From the NCBI GenBank assembly GCA_965240325.2, contig OZ251222.1, positions 4,278,001 to 4,342,000 on the forward strand: DNA of 64,000 nt, read 5' to 3'. Origin of the DNA: Rebecca billardiae RCC1528. Taxonomy: Eukaryota; Haptophyta. Shown here piece by piece: positions 11,803 to 21,406 of this stretch. Each line of letters begins with the position of its first letter. Within the stretch, counting starts at the first letter, position 1. The notes beneath the pieces were generated by a model, which made no database searches, was not told the origin of the DNA, and saw nothing but the letters and a program-made list of their open reading frames with translations. Made by a program: the position numbers and the translations under genes.

Positions 11803-11885
11803 CCCCATATAGCTCAGTTGGTAGAGCGGAAGACTGTAGTTGTGCAGATATCTTTAGGTCATGTGTTCGACTCACATTGTGGGGA
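11803..11885 (+). tRNA. tRNA-Tyr (GTA) with a 10-nt intron
   Basis: All cloverleaf arms can be drawn. The acceptor stem pairs CCCCATA (11803-11809) with TGTGGGG (11878-11884), with discriminator A at 11885. The D stem is GCTC/GAGC. The anticodon stem is GAAGA/TCTTT, with anticodon GTA at 11836-11838. The T arm is ATGTG-TTCGACT-CACAT. An extra 10 nt (about 11840-11849) sits one base after the anticodon, the standard position of the intron in eukaryotic tRNA-Tyr genes. Internal A box (TAGCTCAGTTGG) and B box (GTTCGACTC) are present. The intron must be removed by the tRNA splicing endonuclease; no CCA is encoded. Confidence 0.93.
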
Positions 11886-11888
11886 CTC

Positions 11889-11892
11889 TTTT
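11889..11892 (+). terminator. RNA polymerase III terminator
   Basis: A TTTT run begins four bases after the discriminator base of tRNA-Tyr, as expected for Pol III termination. Confidence 0.7.
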
Positions 11893-12793
11893 GAGCCCTT
11901 GCGCGACGAGCCTTTTCGCGCCCTCGCGGCTTGTGCTGAAGCGCGCGGGTGCGCGTTTGCGGCGCACGTGGGCGCGCTTCTCGCGCGGGAGCTGTCGCGC
12001 GGGTGCCCTCGACCCCCGCGCGGAGCCCTGATGCGCGTATGCGCACGAGTCCAAGCTCATGTTAGTCGCGAGGGCGCGGATTATATGTGGCGCACCAACC
12101 GCACCCGCCGCGGGCCGACGCCACGGGGCCCGCCACGCCGGCCCCGGGCACCACCCGGTGACGATCAGCTGGAACCAGCGCGTGCGCGCCCACCGCCCAT
12201 CATCGGCGCGCGTGCGATATGCAGGATATAACGGGCTAGTCACTAAGAGTCGGCGGCTGCGATCATCGCATCGGCCATGCGCGGCGACTCCGCAAAATGT
12301 ACGGTACCAGGTAGCTAGCCAACTACTAAATTCCAGCCGATGTTACAAGTAAGCTAGCTTATTCCGCCTTATAGCTATGTGTCCTGGCGCGGATCACGGC
12401 TTCCGAGCAGCCGCCCGCGGGCCAACTGTCATCAGTGTCAGCCCATATCCATTGTCAGGTGATATAGCCTTTCGTCGGCAGCTACTGTATGTCCTTGCCT
12501 GCCGCTGCTGCGGATGTAGACTGTAAGTGTAGTACGCGGCTATTCGTCCCGTGCTGAATGTCAGTCAGTGACCTGCGGCTGCGGCCCTGCCGGCCGCAGG
12601 CGGCCGCCGGTCACCCGGGCCCGCTGGCGACGCCGCGCGGCAGCATTATTGCCAGTTCATCAGCAGCAGTACTCCTCAGTGTCTCCTGTACTGGCGGCTC
12701 AGAAACTAGCCTGCTAGCTTACGCTTCAGTCTCAGACGACCGATATTCTCATCCGATATATATATATATACGATCAATATGCGCATGCTGATG
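11893..12793. other. Intergenic region
   Basis: No protein with recognisable features is encoded here. The stretch becomes AT-richer toward the retrotransposon and contains a short TA run near 12758-12771. Confidence 0.6.
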
Positions 12794-13083
12794 TGATGTT
12801 TATTCCGCCATACCCGTTACCCGGTCACGCAGGGGCTTATCACAGTGTCCCTGCGGACGTCGTCAGCAGCGCCGTCCGTGCGGACGAGCGGGCGGTGCAG
12901 GTCCTCAGAAACGGATACAAAAGCGGTGAGCGGCAAACGGCCGCCATACGTAACTGGCAGCGCAGCTTTCGCCTGCAGCTCTGCAGGCAGTGCCGGATAC
13001 TTCGACCATCCGGACGGTTGGAGCCAACCGCCTGGAGAAGAAAAAGAAATCGTGCACGTAGGAAATTCGGGATTAATACAACA
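12794..13083 (-). repeat. 3' LTR of the copia element
   Basis: This 290-bp TG...CA repeat matches the copy 2,924 bp to the right over its full length. Relative to the minus-strand pol gene it is the downstream LTR. Confidence 0.92.
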
Positions 13084-13092
13084 CCCCCCCTC
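13084..13092 (-). other. Polypurine tract
   Basis: On the element's coding strand, GAGGGGGGG lies directly against the TG start of the 3' LTR. This is where plus-strand DNA synthesis is primed in LTR elements. Confidence 0.7.
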
Positions 13093-13096
13093 GACA

Positions 13097-15682
13097 TCAT
13101 GCCGAAGGCGGCGGAGGTGGTGGAACAGCATGCAGTATCGCCACGACGTGTTTGAGAAAAGTACTCGTCGCGGTAGCCTTGGTCATGATGTCGGACCGGT
13201 TGTCGTCGGTCGACACCTTCTGGATCAGCACGGCGCCGTCGGCTTGCGCGCGCCGCGTGAAATGGTACTTCACGTCAATGTGCTTGGTGCGCTTGTGGTG
13301 CACCGGGTTGTTCGTCAAATCGATCGTGCCCTGGTTATCCTCGTAGATCACCGTCGTGGGCTCCACGACCGGCTCGTTCAAAAACGTGACCAGGTCGCGC
13401 AGGTAGATCACCTCGCGGCAGCACTCGCTCAGCGCGATGTACTCCGCCTCGCACGTAGACAACGCGACCACGCTCTGCAGTCCGCTGTGCCACGAGATCG
13501 GGACCCCGTTGTACATAACAAGGTACCCCGTCGTAGAACGTCGATCTTCACGATCGTTCGCCCAGTCCGAGTCCGCGTACGCCACCAAATCAGGGTGTTG
13601 TGCGTGCGTCGCGTGCCGGAAGAGGATGCCGCGCCGACGCGTGCCGAGCAAGTATCGGAGCGTGCGCTTCGCGGCGGTCAAGTCGTAGAGCCGGGGATTG
13701 GACATCCGGCGTGCCAGCATGTTCACGGCGTGTGCGATGTCGGGGCGACACGTCGTCATGCAGTACATGAGGGCACCGGTCATCTCCTGGTAGTGCTGGC
13801 GGTCAGCGCGCAGCAGGAGGGCTTGCAGCGGGCGGGGGATCTCGCGCGTCTCGCTGCACTCGGGGGTCGGTGGGTGGCGCTCTCCACTCAGGTGGAAGCG
13901 CTCGCACACATCACCGATGTACTGATTCAGGTGGGTAAAAAGTCCGTCCACCGTGGTCTCAAAGTCGGCGCCAAGGAACTTGCTCAGGCAGTCCGCGCCC
14001 TGCATCTCGTAGTGCGTCAGCAACGCCGTCATCAGCGCGTCCAACGCGTTCTTGTCCTTCGAGATGTTCATCATCAGCAGATCGTCGACAAAGTGACCGA
14101 CGAACACGTAGCCGCCATCGACTGCCTTCGAGTAGATGCACGGCGCGCTCGGGCACGGCTCGAACCCATGTTCGAGCAAACACTTACGCAAGTGTAGGTA
14201 CCACACGCGCCCGGCCTGGCGCATGCCTGGGAGCGCCTTCACAAACTTCGCGACCACCTTCGAGCCGAGCGGCGTCGAGCTCTTCGGGGTGTAGCCAGGC
14301 GGGAGCGGTGTCATCGCCTCCTCGCCCTCCGGCAGGTCGCTGTTCAGGTATGCGTGCCGCACGTCGGCGGGTCGCATCTCCACGATCTTGGCGCTCGCCG
14401 CGTCCGTCATCGAGACGCCTTTGGCCTTGAGCGCGACCGCGAGCATCAGCCGCAGCTGTTCTGGTCGTATCGTCGGGGCGAACACCTCATTGAAGTCGAT
14501 GCCCTCGCGCTGGCGGAACCCCTGGGTTACCAGCCGCGCCTTGAACTTGATCACTTCGCCATCGGGAAGCGTCTTCACGTCGAACACCCACTTGACAGGA
14601 ATCGTCCGCGTGTTGTCCGGCACAATCACCTCGAAGAACGTGTGTCTCACGCCGTGCGCGTCGAGGTGGTCGTGGCAGGCCTGCATCCAGAGCTTGGCCT
14701 CGGGCGACTTCATCGCCTCGTCCCACGTCGTGGGGATGGTGATCGGCACACCATTCACCCGCGCGATCGTCGTCGCAGCGAATGCCTCGAAGCTGTCCTC
14801 CTCGGTACGTTCCTCGCCCGCGGCCTGGAACGCTGCCTCGGTCACAGCCTGCACCGTCTGCGCGGCGGGTCTGCTCCGCCTCGCTCGGTCTCGTCGCATC
14901 GGGTCGTAGTCGCGCGGCAGCTCGGGCGCCGCGGACTCACCAGCTCGTGCGTCGTCATCGCCTCCGGCGTCATCGCCGTCGGCGCTCGGTCGCGCAGCTT
15001 CGCTCGCCGCGCCACCGTCGTCATGAGCAGCAGCGCCGCCGTCATCGGCCGCGCCGTCCTCAATCTCAAAATGCTCGTCGCCCTCGCCGGTGAGCTCGCC
15101 GTCAGCGGCGTCTCCCAGCTCAGTCTCGGGCTCGGCACTGTCATCGCTGGCCGCGAATGGAGTGTGCCTCCCCTCGACCAGCGACTGCTCATCAATGATG
15201 TACACGTCCTTTGAGTGTATCACCTGCTGCTGCCCGTCGTCGAGCAGCACCTCGCGCCCAGTCCGGCTGTCCTCTCGTGAGGATGGTCGGGGCGCTCGCA
15301 GCATCGGCCTCAGCGGATGCCGTGAAGGGTATGGATCGTCTCCATTCCCATCATCATCGAGCTCGTGCTCGACGTTGTCGATCACGAGGACCATCCAGGC
15401 CCCCGCCGCGGTGTCGTCACCGCAAGTGCCACACGCGGGCACGTCAATGCTCGCGCGGTTCGTACCGCGCGCGCAGCCGCCCTGCAGGCGGAGGACATTC
15501 GAGGTTGCGTAACGGATGTCCTTCTGGTAGTCACCGAACTCGTACACCACGCCGTGCGTGGGCATCTGGTTCGTCTGCGCGCTTTCACTCGGCTGCTCGA
15601 TGCAGAGCGCGCTGCACGCGAGCATCATTGCCCGCGCGTTCGTCGCGACACCCGCGACGCTGCGACCGGTCGGGTGGGCCAT
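13097..15682 (-). CDS. Copia Pol fragment: reverse transcriptase and RNase H
   Basis: This 861-residue ORF is intact. The first 320 or so residues are an acidic, low-complexity spacer that in full elements lies between integrase and reverse transcriptase. The RVT_2 domain follows, with TIPVKWVFDVKTLPDGEV, KARLVTQGFRQREGIDF and the catalytic FVDDLLM (equivalent of YVDD). The RNase H part has CEAEYIALSECCREV, YEDNQGTIDLTNN and HIDVKYHF, all typical of Ty1/copia. The N-terminus begins 35 bp inside the 5' LTR boundary, so gag, protease and integrase were deleted before this copy inserted. The ORF lacks stops or frameshifts, which suggests recent mobility in trans. Confidence 0.9.
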   Translation of the reverse strand: MAHPTGRSVAGVATNARAMMLACSALCIEQPSESAQTNQMPTHGVVYEFGDYQKDIRYATSNVLRLQGGCARGTNRASIDVPACGTCGDDTAAGAWMVLVIDNVEHELDDDGNGDDPYPSRHPLRPMLRAPRPSSREDSRTGREVLLDDGQQQVIHSKDVYIIDEQSLVEGRHTPFAASDDSAEPETELGDAADGELTGEGDEHFEIEDGAADDGGAAAHDDGGAASEAARPSADGDDAGGDDDARAGESAAPELPRDYDPMRRDRARRSRPAAQTVQAVTEAAFQAAGEERTEEDSFEAFAATTIARVNGVPITIPTTWDEAMKSPEAKLWMQACHDHLDAHGVRHTFFEVIVPDNTRTIPVKWVFDVKTLPDGEVIKFKARLVTQGFRQREGIDFNEVFAPTIRPEQLRLMLAVALKAKGVSMTDAASAKIVEMRPADVRHAYLNSDLPEGEEAMTPLPPGYTPKSSTPLGSKVVAKFVKALPGMRQAGRVWYLHLRKCLLEHGFEPCPSAPCIYSKAVDGGYVFVGHFVDDLLMMNISKDKNALDALMTALLTHYEMQGADCLSKFLGADFETTVDGLFTHLNQYIGDVCERFHLSGERHPPTPECSETREIPRPLQALLLRADRQHYQEMTGALMYCMTTCRPDIAHAVNMLARRMSNPRLYDLTAAKRTLRYLLGTRRRGILFRHATHAQHPDLVAYADSDWANDREDRRSTTGYLVMYNGVPISWHSGLQSVVALSTCEAEYIALSECCREVIYLRDLVTFLNEPVVEPTTVIYEDNQGTIDLTNNPVHHKRTKHIDVKYHFTRRAQADGAVLIQKVSTDDNRSDIMTKATATSTFLKHVVAILHAVPPPPPPSA

Positions 15683-15717
15683 GCCCGGCGGTACGTGGGT
15701 TCACACGCGTGAGCTCA

Positions 15718-16007
15718 TGATGTTTATTCCGCCATACCCGTTACCCGGTCACGCAGGGGCTTATCACAGTGTCCCTGCGGACGTCGTCAGCAGCGCCGTC
15801 CGTGCGGACGAGCGGGCGGTGCAGGTCCTCAGAAACGGATACAAAAGCGGTGAGCGGCAAACGGCCGCCATACGTAACTGGCAGCGCAGCTTTCGCCTGC
15901 AGCTCTGCAGGCAGTGCCGGATACTTCGACCATCCGGACGGTTGGAGCCAACCGCCTGGAGAAGAAAAAGAAATCGTGCACGTAGGAAATTCGGGATTAA
16001 TACAACA
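15718..16007 (-). repeat. 5' LTR of the copia element
   Basis: This LTR is upstream of the minus-strand pol ORF and would carry the promoter. It is followed on the element strand by TGAGCTCACG, which is not a standard tRNA-iMet primer site, so the primer is not identified. Confidence 0.9.
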
Positions 16008-16134
16008 TGATGTATATATATATATATATAAGTTAACGACGTGGTATGCAACGGGCAGGCGTCAGAGTCAGCAAGCTGTAGCAGCAGATCGAGCAGCAGA
16101 GACAAACACCAGGATCAGCGCTCCTCGCCGTCGT

Positions 16135-16159
16135 CCCCCCCCCCCCCCCCCCCCCCCCC
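16135..16159. repeat. Poly(C) run of about 25
   Basis: An uninterrupted homopolymer of C, which on the minus strand extends a poly-Gly read-through in a decayed frame. Its length is prone to sequencing error. Confidence 0.85.
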
Positions 16160-16189
16160 TCGTAGTCGCCCATCACTCCATCGCCGAGC

Positions 16190-16691
16190 GGAAGCTCGAC
16201 GGCACCGTCTGGCGTCGACGCGCGCGCCCCACCGCGGTGGTCGCGGTGCCACGCGTCGTCAGCCGTCGTCTCGAAGTAGTCGTCGTACGCAGCGCCCCCG
16301 CGGGCGCGTGCCCCCGGGCGCACGTGCGCCATGCGCGCGCGGGCGATGAGCATCTTGGCCTGGCCACGCAGGCAGCGCATGCCCAGCTCGCGCCGCATGG
16401 TGCCGAGCAGCGCGCGCAGACAGACGGCCGCGCTCGCGGCGGCGGGGCGCGAGGGCGCGCTGAGGCGCGCGCGCCACGTGTCCCGCCCCATCTTGGCGAT
16501 CTTCTTGAGGGTGAGGTCCACCTCCGCGCTCCACTCGCCGAACGCCCCCACGACAATCGGGACGATCGCGGGGAAGTAGGTGTCGAGCCGCGCCGCGTAT
16601 ATATATGGGCCCACCTGGCCCTCAAGCGTGCCATAGGCAGCCAGTAGACCTCGCGGTCGAGGAGCTGCAGCTGCTTGCGCCGCTCGCGCAT
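16190..16691 (-). pseudogene. Retroelement-like remnant, frameshifted
   Basis: One minus frame reads RKQLQLLDREVYWLPMA, and a second reads YFPAIVPIVVGAFGEWSAEV, followed by LKKIAKMGRDTWR. The second resembles the region just after the reverse transcriptase in non-LTR retroelements of protists (a P-V-V-x-x-FG-type motif). The two parts are in different frames, and the break falls at the TATATA run near 16597-16606. Only about 110 recognisable residues remain. Family assignment is from pattern only. Confidence 0.45.
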
Positions 16692-16805
16692 GTATATATG
16701 GGCTAGTTACTACCAGAGTTACGACTAATAACTTATACGCAGTCTTGTCGGATTCAACAGTAGTTATACGACATTATTATTGTCATTGTCACAGGCACGC
16801 GAGTT

Positions 16806-16806
<1 letters not shown>

Positions 16807-16895
<89 letters not shown>
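16807..16895. repeat. (GA)n microsatellite
   Basis: About 44 uninterrupted AG dinucleotides. The Arg-Glu open frames across it are artefacts of the repeat. Confidence 0.97.
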
Positions 16896-16898
<3 letters not shown>

Positions 16899-17951
16899 GA
16901 GAATTATATATACTGTATTATATACTGTATATTATTATATTATCATTAGGTGCACTGGTCGTAGACGGTCTACGACTACAGTATATATATACTCAGAACA
17001 CTGAAGAGACGCACACAGCTTAGGCAGGCGAGATTGCCGCCCGAACTGTCAGTAGTTAGATCTTTGCAGCACTGCCAGAGTCGAGAGATTGTAGTTATTA
17101 TTATATATAATATATATACGTATGATACGATTCGCAGACGACTTCATTCATCGGAGCTGTATAGACGACCCAGACTGAGTAGACAGTAGTCAGTCAGTCG
17201 ACGCCCTGCCAGAAAGTACCGCGCCACAGGCACGGTGTAGTCAGCACCGCCGTCACATCTGTTGCGGCGTGTTGCCGACTACTTGCCGCAGTGCGCTTCT
17301 CAGAAGCTGCGCGAACTCGTGCAGAGGCCGTTGTCAGCTCGGACAGTCGCGGGCCGACCTGAGCCTGCGAGTGCGAGGCCGTAGTGAGGCTAATAATCAG
17401 AATGCGCCGCGGCCGACGCCGATAGTCTAGGCGCCATCCCGCGGATTCCGGACTGAACCCGCGACGCCATTGGTCACCGCGCGTATTAGCTACGTGCCCC
17501 ACAGGCCACATCATCACGACTCGGCTGATCATCGCGAGTGAATCAGTGATTCGGTGGCGACGGGCGTCACACCGGTGACACGGTGTCAGTGACGTGACTC
17601 GGGCGGCCACTGCTTGTCGATTCACGGACTGAGACTCGTCGGCGGACCGCGCAGGCTGATTATACTCATCGGCGGTAGATAGAGTCTTCGTGAGTACCGA
17701 CTCATCCACGGTGCGTCTCCGCCGTCAGGCGTCATCAGTGACGGAGGCGCGGAGCAGTACTGTGATCCTATATGCATATTACAAATGTACGATTCGTCAC
17801 GGTACTGGCGAGCTCACGCGGTACGGGGCCTGAACGGCCGTCGCGCAACTGCAACTTGCAAGCAAGCCAACTAGTTCAGCAGCTGCAAAGCGGGCGCAGG
17901 CTTCGATCGTCGATAGTCCGCGATCTGCCCCGATAATCGAGGATGATGGCG
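16896..17951. other. Gene-free AT-richer stretch
   Basis: The region has TA runs (16990, 17102-17118) and no recognisable coding sequence. A 171-codon minus frame at 17194-17709 has no domain, leader or codon bias to support it. Confidence 0.55.
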
Positions 17952-18857
17952 GGCCTGTTTTATTTCTACCAGATTCCATTTACTATGTCACGGCGACAAA
18001 CCCGTGCTCGCCAGTGGGAATCGGTGTCACGCCCCGTTGGGTGTACCTCTCACGGCCGATGGCGGCCCCCACGTGCGCAAGGAATGCGATTCGTGCACTC
18101 CTCGGTGACCGGTGAGTGCACGAATCCAGTTGCGGCGCTCGTCCGCCTCGTCGTTGTCGCACACGAGGTACACCCAACACCATGGGTCGGATCCCAGAAC
18201 TCTCCGCGCGCTCGCGCCAGCGCGGCACTGGCAGGCTTGTTCTCATCCTCTTGGCCAAGACTGCAGCCTGAAAGATGCGCGAGGACGCGTGTGCACGCCT
18301 TTCCGCGCGACAAGGGTGCGCGTGGCACGCACCTTGTCGTCATCTACGCCGAGGAGGCCTGAACACCCGGCCCACCAACCTGCCGTGACCACGTTCAAAT
18401 GCAGGCGGCAAGCTGCATGCGAGCGCACGCAACGGACACATCTCACGCTCGACAAGGAAGTGGCGGCGGAGCGAGTAGAGCTGGTATCGTTTGCAGTCCA
18501 TCTGTCGTTCAACAATCCTGGTTCACCAACTGACACGGGCGCGACGCAGCCAAGGCAGAGTGCTTGCAGCTTGCAGCGCGCCCGCAACTGCGGTTTGGGT
18601 GCCGCGGCGCGCGGCGATCGTCTCACTCGCGCGCTGCGAGTGACCTCTGTGTCATGGCGAAGCATCATGGCAAGGCTTAGCAGCAAACCTTGGCATCGTC
18701 TTTCAGTACAGCTCAGCGCCCTAGCACGAACATGCGCCAACGACGTGCCGTCACTACTCCGCATTCGCGCCGGTACCCACCACCAGCGGGCAAGCCCGCC
18801 ATTGTACCGCGTTTCGGCGAATGTCGCCTTTGGGCTCTCGTAGAAATAAAACAGGCC
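17952..18857. mobile_element. Possible inverted-repeat DNA transposon/MITE
   Basis: GGCCTGTTTTATTTCTAC (17952-17969) recurs as an exact inverted copy at 18840-18857, enclosing 906 bp. The four flanking bases are GGCG on both sides (17948-17951 and 18858-18861), consistent with a target duplication. Inside, a 13-bp perfect inverted repeat (18088-18100 with 18114-18126, GATTCGTGCACTC) forms a hairpin. No transposase is recognisable. The short repeat and a 4-bp flank in GC-rich DNA leave room for chance. Confidence 0.5.
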
Positions 18858-19364
18858 GGCGATGTCACGTGACCGATCTATAATTAAATTGATGCCAGAA
18901 TATAATAATAATATGGCTGGCCGGGCGTGGCCGCACCAACTAGTTACTGCATGCTGCATGCGACTGCTAATCATTGACTGACTGCTGACAGGTGGATTCC
19001 CGTGTGTGAAGTAAGTCCGACGGTGCCAGGTCACCGCCCGATTCCGCTTATTTCGACGCGGTCGGGCTCGCCAACTTCGCGACGATGGCGCTGAGCAGCA
19101 ATCAGTCGCCTCGCTGCGAGGGGTGGAAGCCGAAGACTCACACCTGCAGGTGCCGCCAGCTCGTGGGCCAATGAATGGGCACGCATGATCACGACAATGA
19201 GGCCGCGGAGATGCCACTCGGCAGTCACTTCAGGCCGCGGTCACGTCGACCACAGGGAAGGTGGTGCCGTCCAGAGGGTAGACGAGTGGCGCGAGAAAGG
19301 TAGCAGGTGGTCTAAGACCACGCTCCAAGCGCCGCATACAGGGAAGCTGGTGGATGGACTGAGA
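18858..19364. other. Intergenic region
   Basis: No supported feature is seen. Open frames here lack domains. Confidence 0.5.
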
Positions 19365-19757
19365 TCAGAAGACGAGGACCGTGACAAGCGTGCCGACTGC
19401 TGTGAGAAGCCCGACAACGCCGATGCCGACCAATGCGACAGCCTTGAGCGGCGGGACGCCTCGCCGCCGTGGCGTCGGCTGCTCGAAGAGATCGTCAAGC
19501 CTCTCCTGCTCGAGCTCGTCGATTCTATCGCTGAGCTCGACGAAGGCTTGCGTCGCGAGCATGCGGCACCCGGGGTTGCGGTCAGGGTGGAGCGTGAGGG
19601 CGGCGGACCGGCGCACCCTCCTCAGGTCGGCGCGGGTCATGTGCGGGCCGATGGAGAGCCGTTTCGCGCGTGCGATCTGGCACGCTGCTGCCGAAGCGCC
19701 GGGGGCGCCGAGAGCCACGACGATGCCGAGGGCGACCAGGGCGCGCATGGTTCGCAT
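19365..19757 (-). CDS. Small J-domain-like membrane protein
   Basis: The 130-residue product starts with a signal peptide (MRALVALGIVVALGAPGASA; the ATG three codons upstream is also possible). A compact J-like segment follows: DLRRVRRSAALTLHPDRNPG, then AFVELSDRIDELEQER. The invariant HPD motif is present at the usual place between helices II and III, so the protein should stimulate an Hsp70 ATPase. A single C-terminal hydrophobic helix (VALVGIGVVGLLTAVGTLVT) ends the protein. The helix I/II region is short. The likely site is ER or an ER-derived membrane. The gene is intronless and divergent from the amine oxidase gene 293 bp away. Confidence 0.75.
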   Translation of the reverse strand: MRTMRALVALGIVVALGAPGASAAACQIARAKRLSIGPHMTRADLRRVRRSAALTLHPDRNPGCRMLATQAFVELSDRIDELEQERLDDLFEQPTPRRRGVPPLKAVALVGIGVVGLLTAVGTLVTVLVF

Positions 19758-20050
19758 GCGTGATGAGCTGCGACGACGTTGACCGAGACGGCCTTCGGGT
19801 CAGTGTCAAACTGCGGTTTGACCGGCCGAAAAAACTCTGTTACACGGAGACTGTTTCGCTTGTCTTTGCTTAGGAAACGGAGGAAACCGTATTGAATCTG
19901 TTCGAACGACTTCCGGTTCTGATGAACAGCGGCGGAAGGATCGAGTCGTCGTCGTCAGATCGAACCAAACCCTGAAAGGACTGTCTGCATTTTGCGACAA
20001 GCGAGCCGGATTCTCACCAAGGTCCGACGACGACGCCCGACCGGGTGTCG

Positions 20051-21406
20051 ATGGCGCCGACCGCCGCGCCACGCACGGCGTGCGTCATCGGCGCGGGCGC
20101 CGCGGGGCTGGCGGCGGCGGAGCGGCTGGCGGTCGCCGGTTGGGATGTGACCATTCTTGAGGCGCGCGACCGCATCGGCGGCCGCTGCTCGCGCGCCACC
20201 CTCGCCGGCGCGCAGGTCGACCTCGGCGCGGAGTTTGCCCACGGCCGCAACATCGTCGTCGACCTGTGCGAGCTCGCGGGCATCGAGGCGCGACCAATGT
20301 ACTCGCACGACGACGAGGCGGAGGCGCACATGCGCACGTACGCCCACGTCGGCGGCGCGCTGCACCCGTGCGCCCCGGGCGCGCACCCGGCCATCGACGC
20401 CCAGCGCGTGCTCTTTGACGAGCTGTGCTCCGACGACCGCTGGGACGCGCCGCCCGGCCCGGTGGCGGGACGCAGCGACTCGTTCGCCGAGCTCGCGCGC
20501 GAGCGCGGGCTCTCAGCCGAGCTCGTCGGCCTGCTCGACGCCACCGAGGCCGTCGAGTACGCCACCTCCCTCGAGGGCCTCGGCGTGCGCGAGTGGCGGC
20601 GGCGTGAGCTCTTCTTCTCATCGGCCGAGTGCTCCACCGACTTCTCGCTGCAGGGGCGGTACGTGGACGTGCTCGACGGCGTGTGCGCGCGCGCGGTGCG
20701 CGCGGGCGCGCGGCTGCGCCTCAGCCACCCCGTCTCGCGCGTCGTCGGCGGCGACGCCACCGCCACCGTCGACGGCGAGCCGTTCTCGCGCGTGGTGCTC
20801 ACGGTGCCGCTCGGCGTGCTGCGCGCGCGCGCGCTCGAGCTGCGCGGCGTGAGCGACGCGTTCCACGACGCCGTGCGCGCCGTCGGCTTCCACGGCGCGT
20901 CCAAGGTCATCCTTGCCTTCGCGGCCGCCGAGTGGGACGCGCGCACCGCGCGGTGCGCCGCCGTACGCGCGGGCTGCTCGATGCTCTTCTTCGGGGCGCC
21001 CAGCAGCTTTGCCAAGCAGGTGTGGCTGCGGCGCGCAGAGCCTGGACTCGTGCTCGCCACCGCCTTCCTCGCCGGCCCGCGCGACGCGGCGCTCGCCGAG
21101 GGCCTCTCGCAGGGCGAGGCGATCGCGCGCTTCGCCGCGCAGCTCTCGGACGCGCTCGCAGGCGGCGAGCCCCTCGTGCCCCTCGATGGGCTCAAGGTGG
21201 ACTGGGGGCAGGACGCGTGGGCGCGCGGCGGCTACTCGAGCCCCACGCGCGCGCAGTGCGGCGCGTGGCGCCGGCTGCGCGACACGGGCTCACGCACGGT
21301 GCTGTACGCCGGCGAGGCGGCGCACGAGCGCGGCTCGACGGTGGACAGCGCGATCGAGTCCGGCCAGTGGGCCGCGGATGCGCTCCTCTCGCAGTCGTGC
21401 AGTTAG
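20051..21406 (+). CDS. FAD-dependent amine oxidase (polyamine/monoamine oxidase-like)
   Basis: The 451-residue protein begins MAPTAAPRTACVIGAGAAGL at ATG 20051; the frame extends three codons upstream only through a GTG. The Rossmann dinucleotide-binding motif GAGAAGLAAAE is followed by the family's ILEARDRIGGRC and DLGAEFAHG. The C-terminal FAD-binding signature is YAGEAAHERGSTVDSAIESG. This order matches flavin amine oxidases, including polyamine oxidases and LSD1-type proteins, which oxidise amines and release hydrogen peroxide. No SWIRM or other accessory domain and no leader peptide are seen, so a cytosolic or peroxisomal enzyme is likely. The stop is followed at once by a GC-rich palindrome. 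Confidence 0.9.
   Translation: MAPTAAPRTACVIGAGAAGLAAAERLAVAGWDVTILEARDRIGGRCSRATLAGAQVDLGAEFAHGRNIVVDLCELAGIEARPMYSHDDEAEAHMRTYAHVGGALHPCAPGAHPAIDAQRVLFDELCSDDRWDAPPGPVAGRSDSFAELARERGLSAELVGLLDATEAVEYATSLEGLGVREWRRRELFFSSAECSTDFSLQGRYVDVLDGVCARAVRAGARLRLSHPVSRVVGGDATATVDGEPFSRVVLTVPLGVLRARALELRGVSDAFHDAVRAVGFHGASKVILAFAAAEWDARTARCAAVRAGCSMLFFGAPSSFAKQVWLRRAEPGLVLATAFLAGPRDAALAEGLSQGEAIARFAAQLSDALAGGEPLVPLDGLKVDWGQDAWARGGYSSPTRAQCGAWRRLRDTGSRTVLYAGEAAHERGSTVDSAIESGQWAADALLSQSCS

Larger units (their letters stand above)
12794..16007 (-). mobile_element. Ty1/copia-type LTR retrotransposon, internally reduced
   Basis: Two direct 290-bp LTRs (12794-13083 and 15718-16007) begin TG and end CA, and appear identical on reading. 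The 5 bases flanking the element are the same on both sides (TGATG at 12789-12793 and at 16008-16012), a typical integrase target duplication. The pol ORF is on the minus strand, so the right LTR is the 5' LTR. The 2,634-bp interior encodes only a spacer, reverse transcriptase and RNase H. No gag zinc knuckle, protease or integrase is present, so the element depends on proteins from elsewhere. Identical LTRs indicate recent insertion. Confidence 0.92.

Noticed and set aside
12059-12352. A short plus-strand frame after tRNA-Tyr
   Set aside because: Low-complexity and unsupported by any motif or conserved start context.
16745-17023. Arg-Glu repeat frames
   Set aside because: They are translations of the (GA)n microsatellite.
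18243-19217. A 324-codon minus frame
   Set aside because: No leader, domain or conserved motif is seen, and it crosses the right end of the putative inverted-repeat element.
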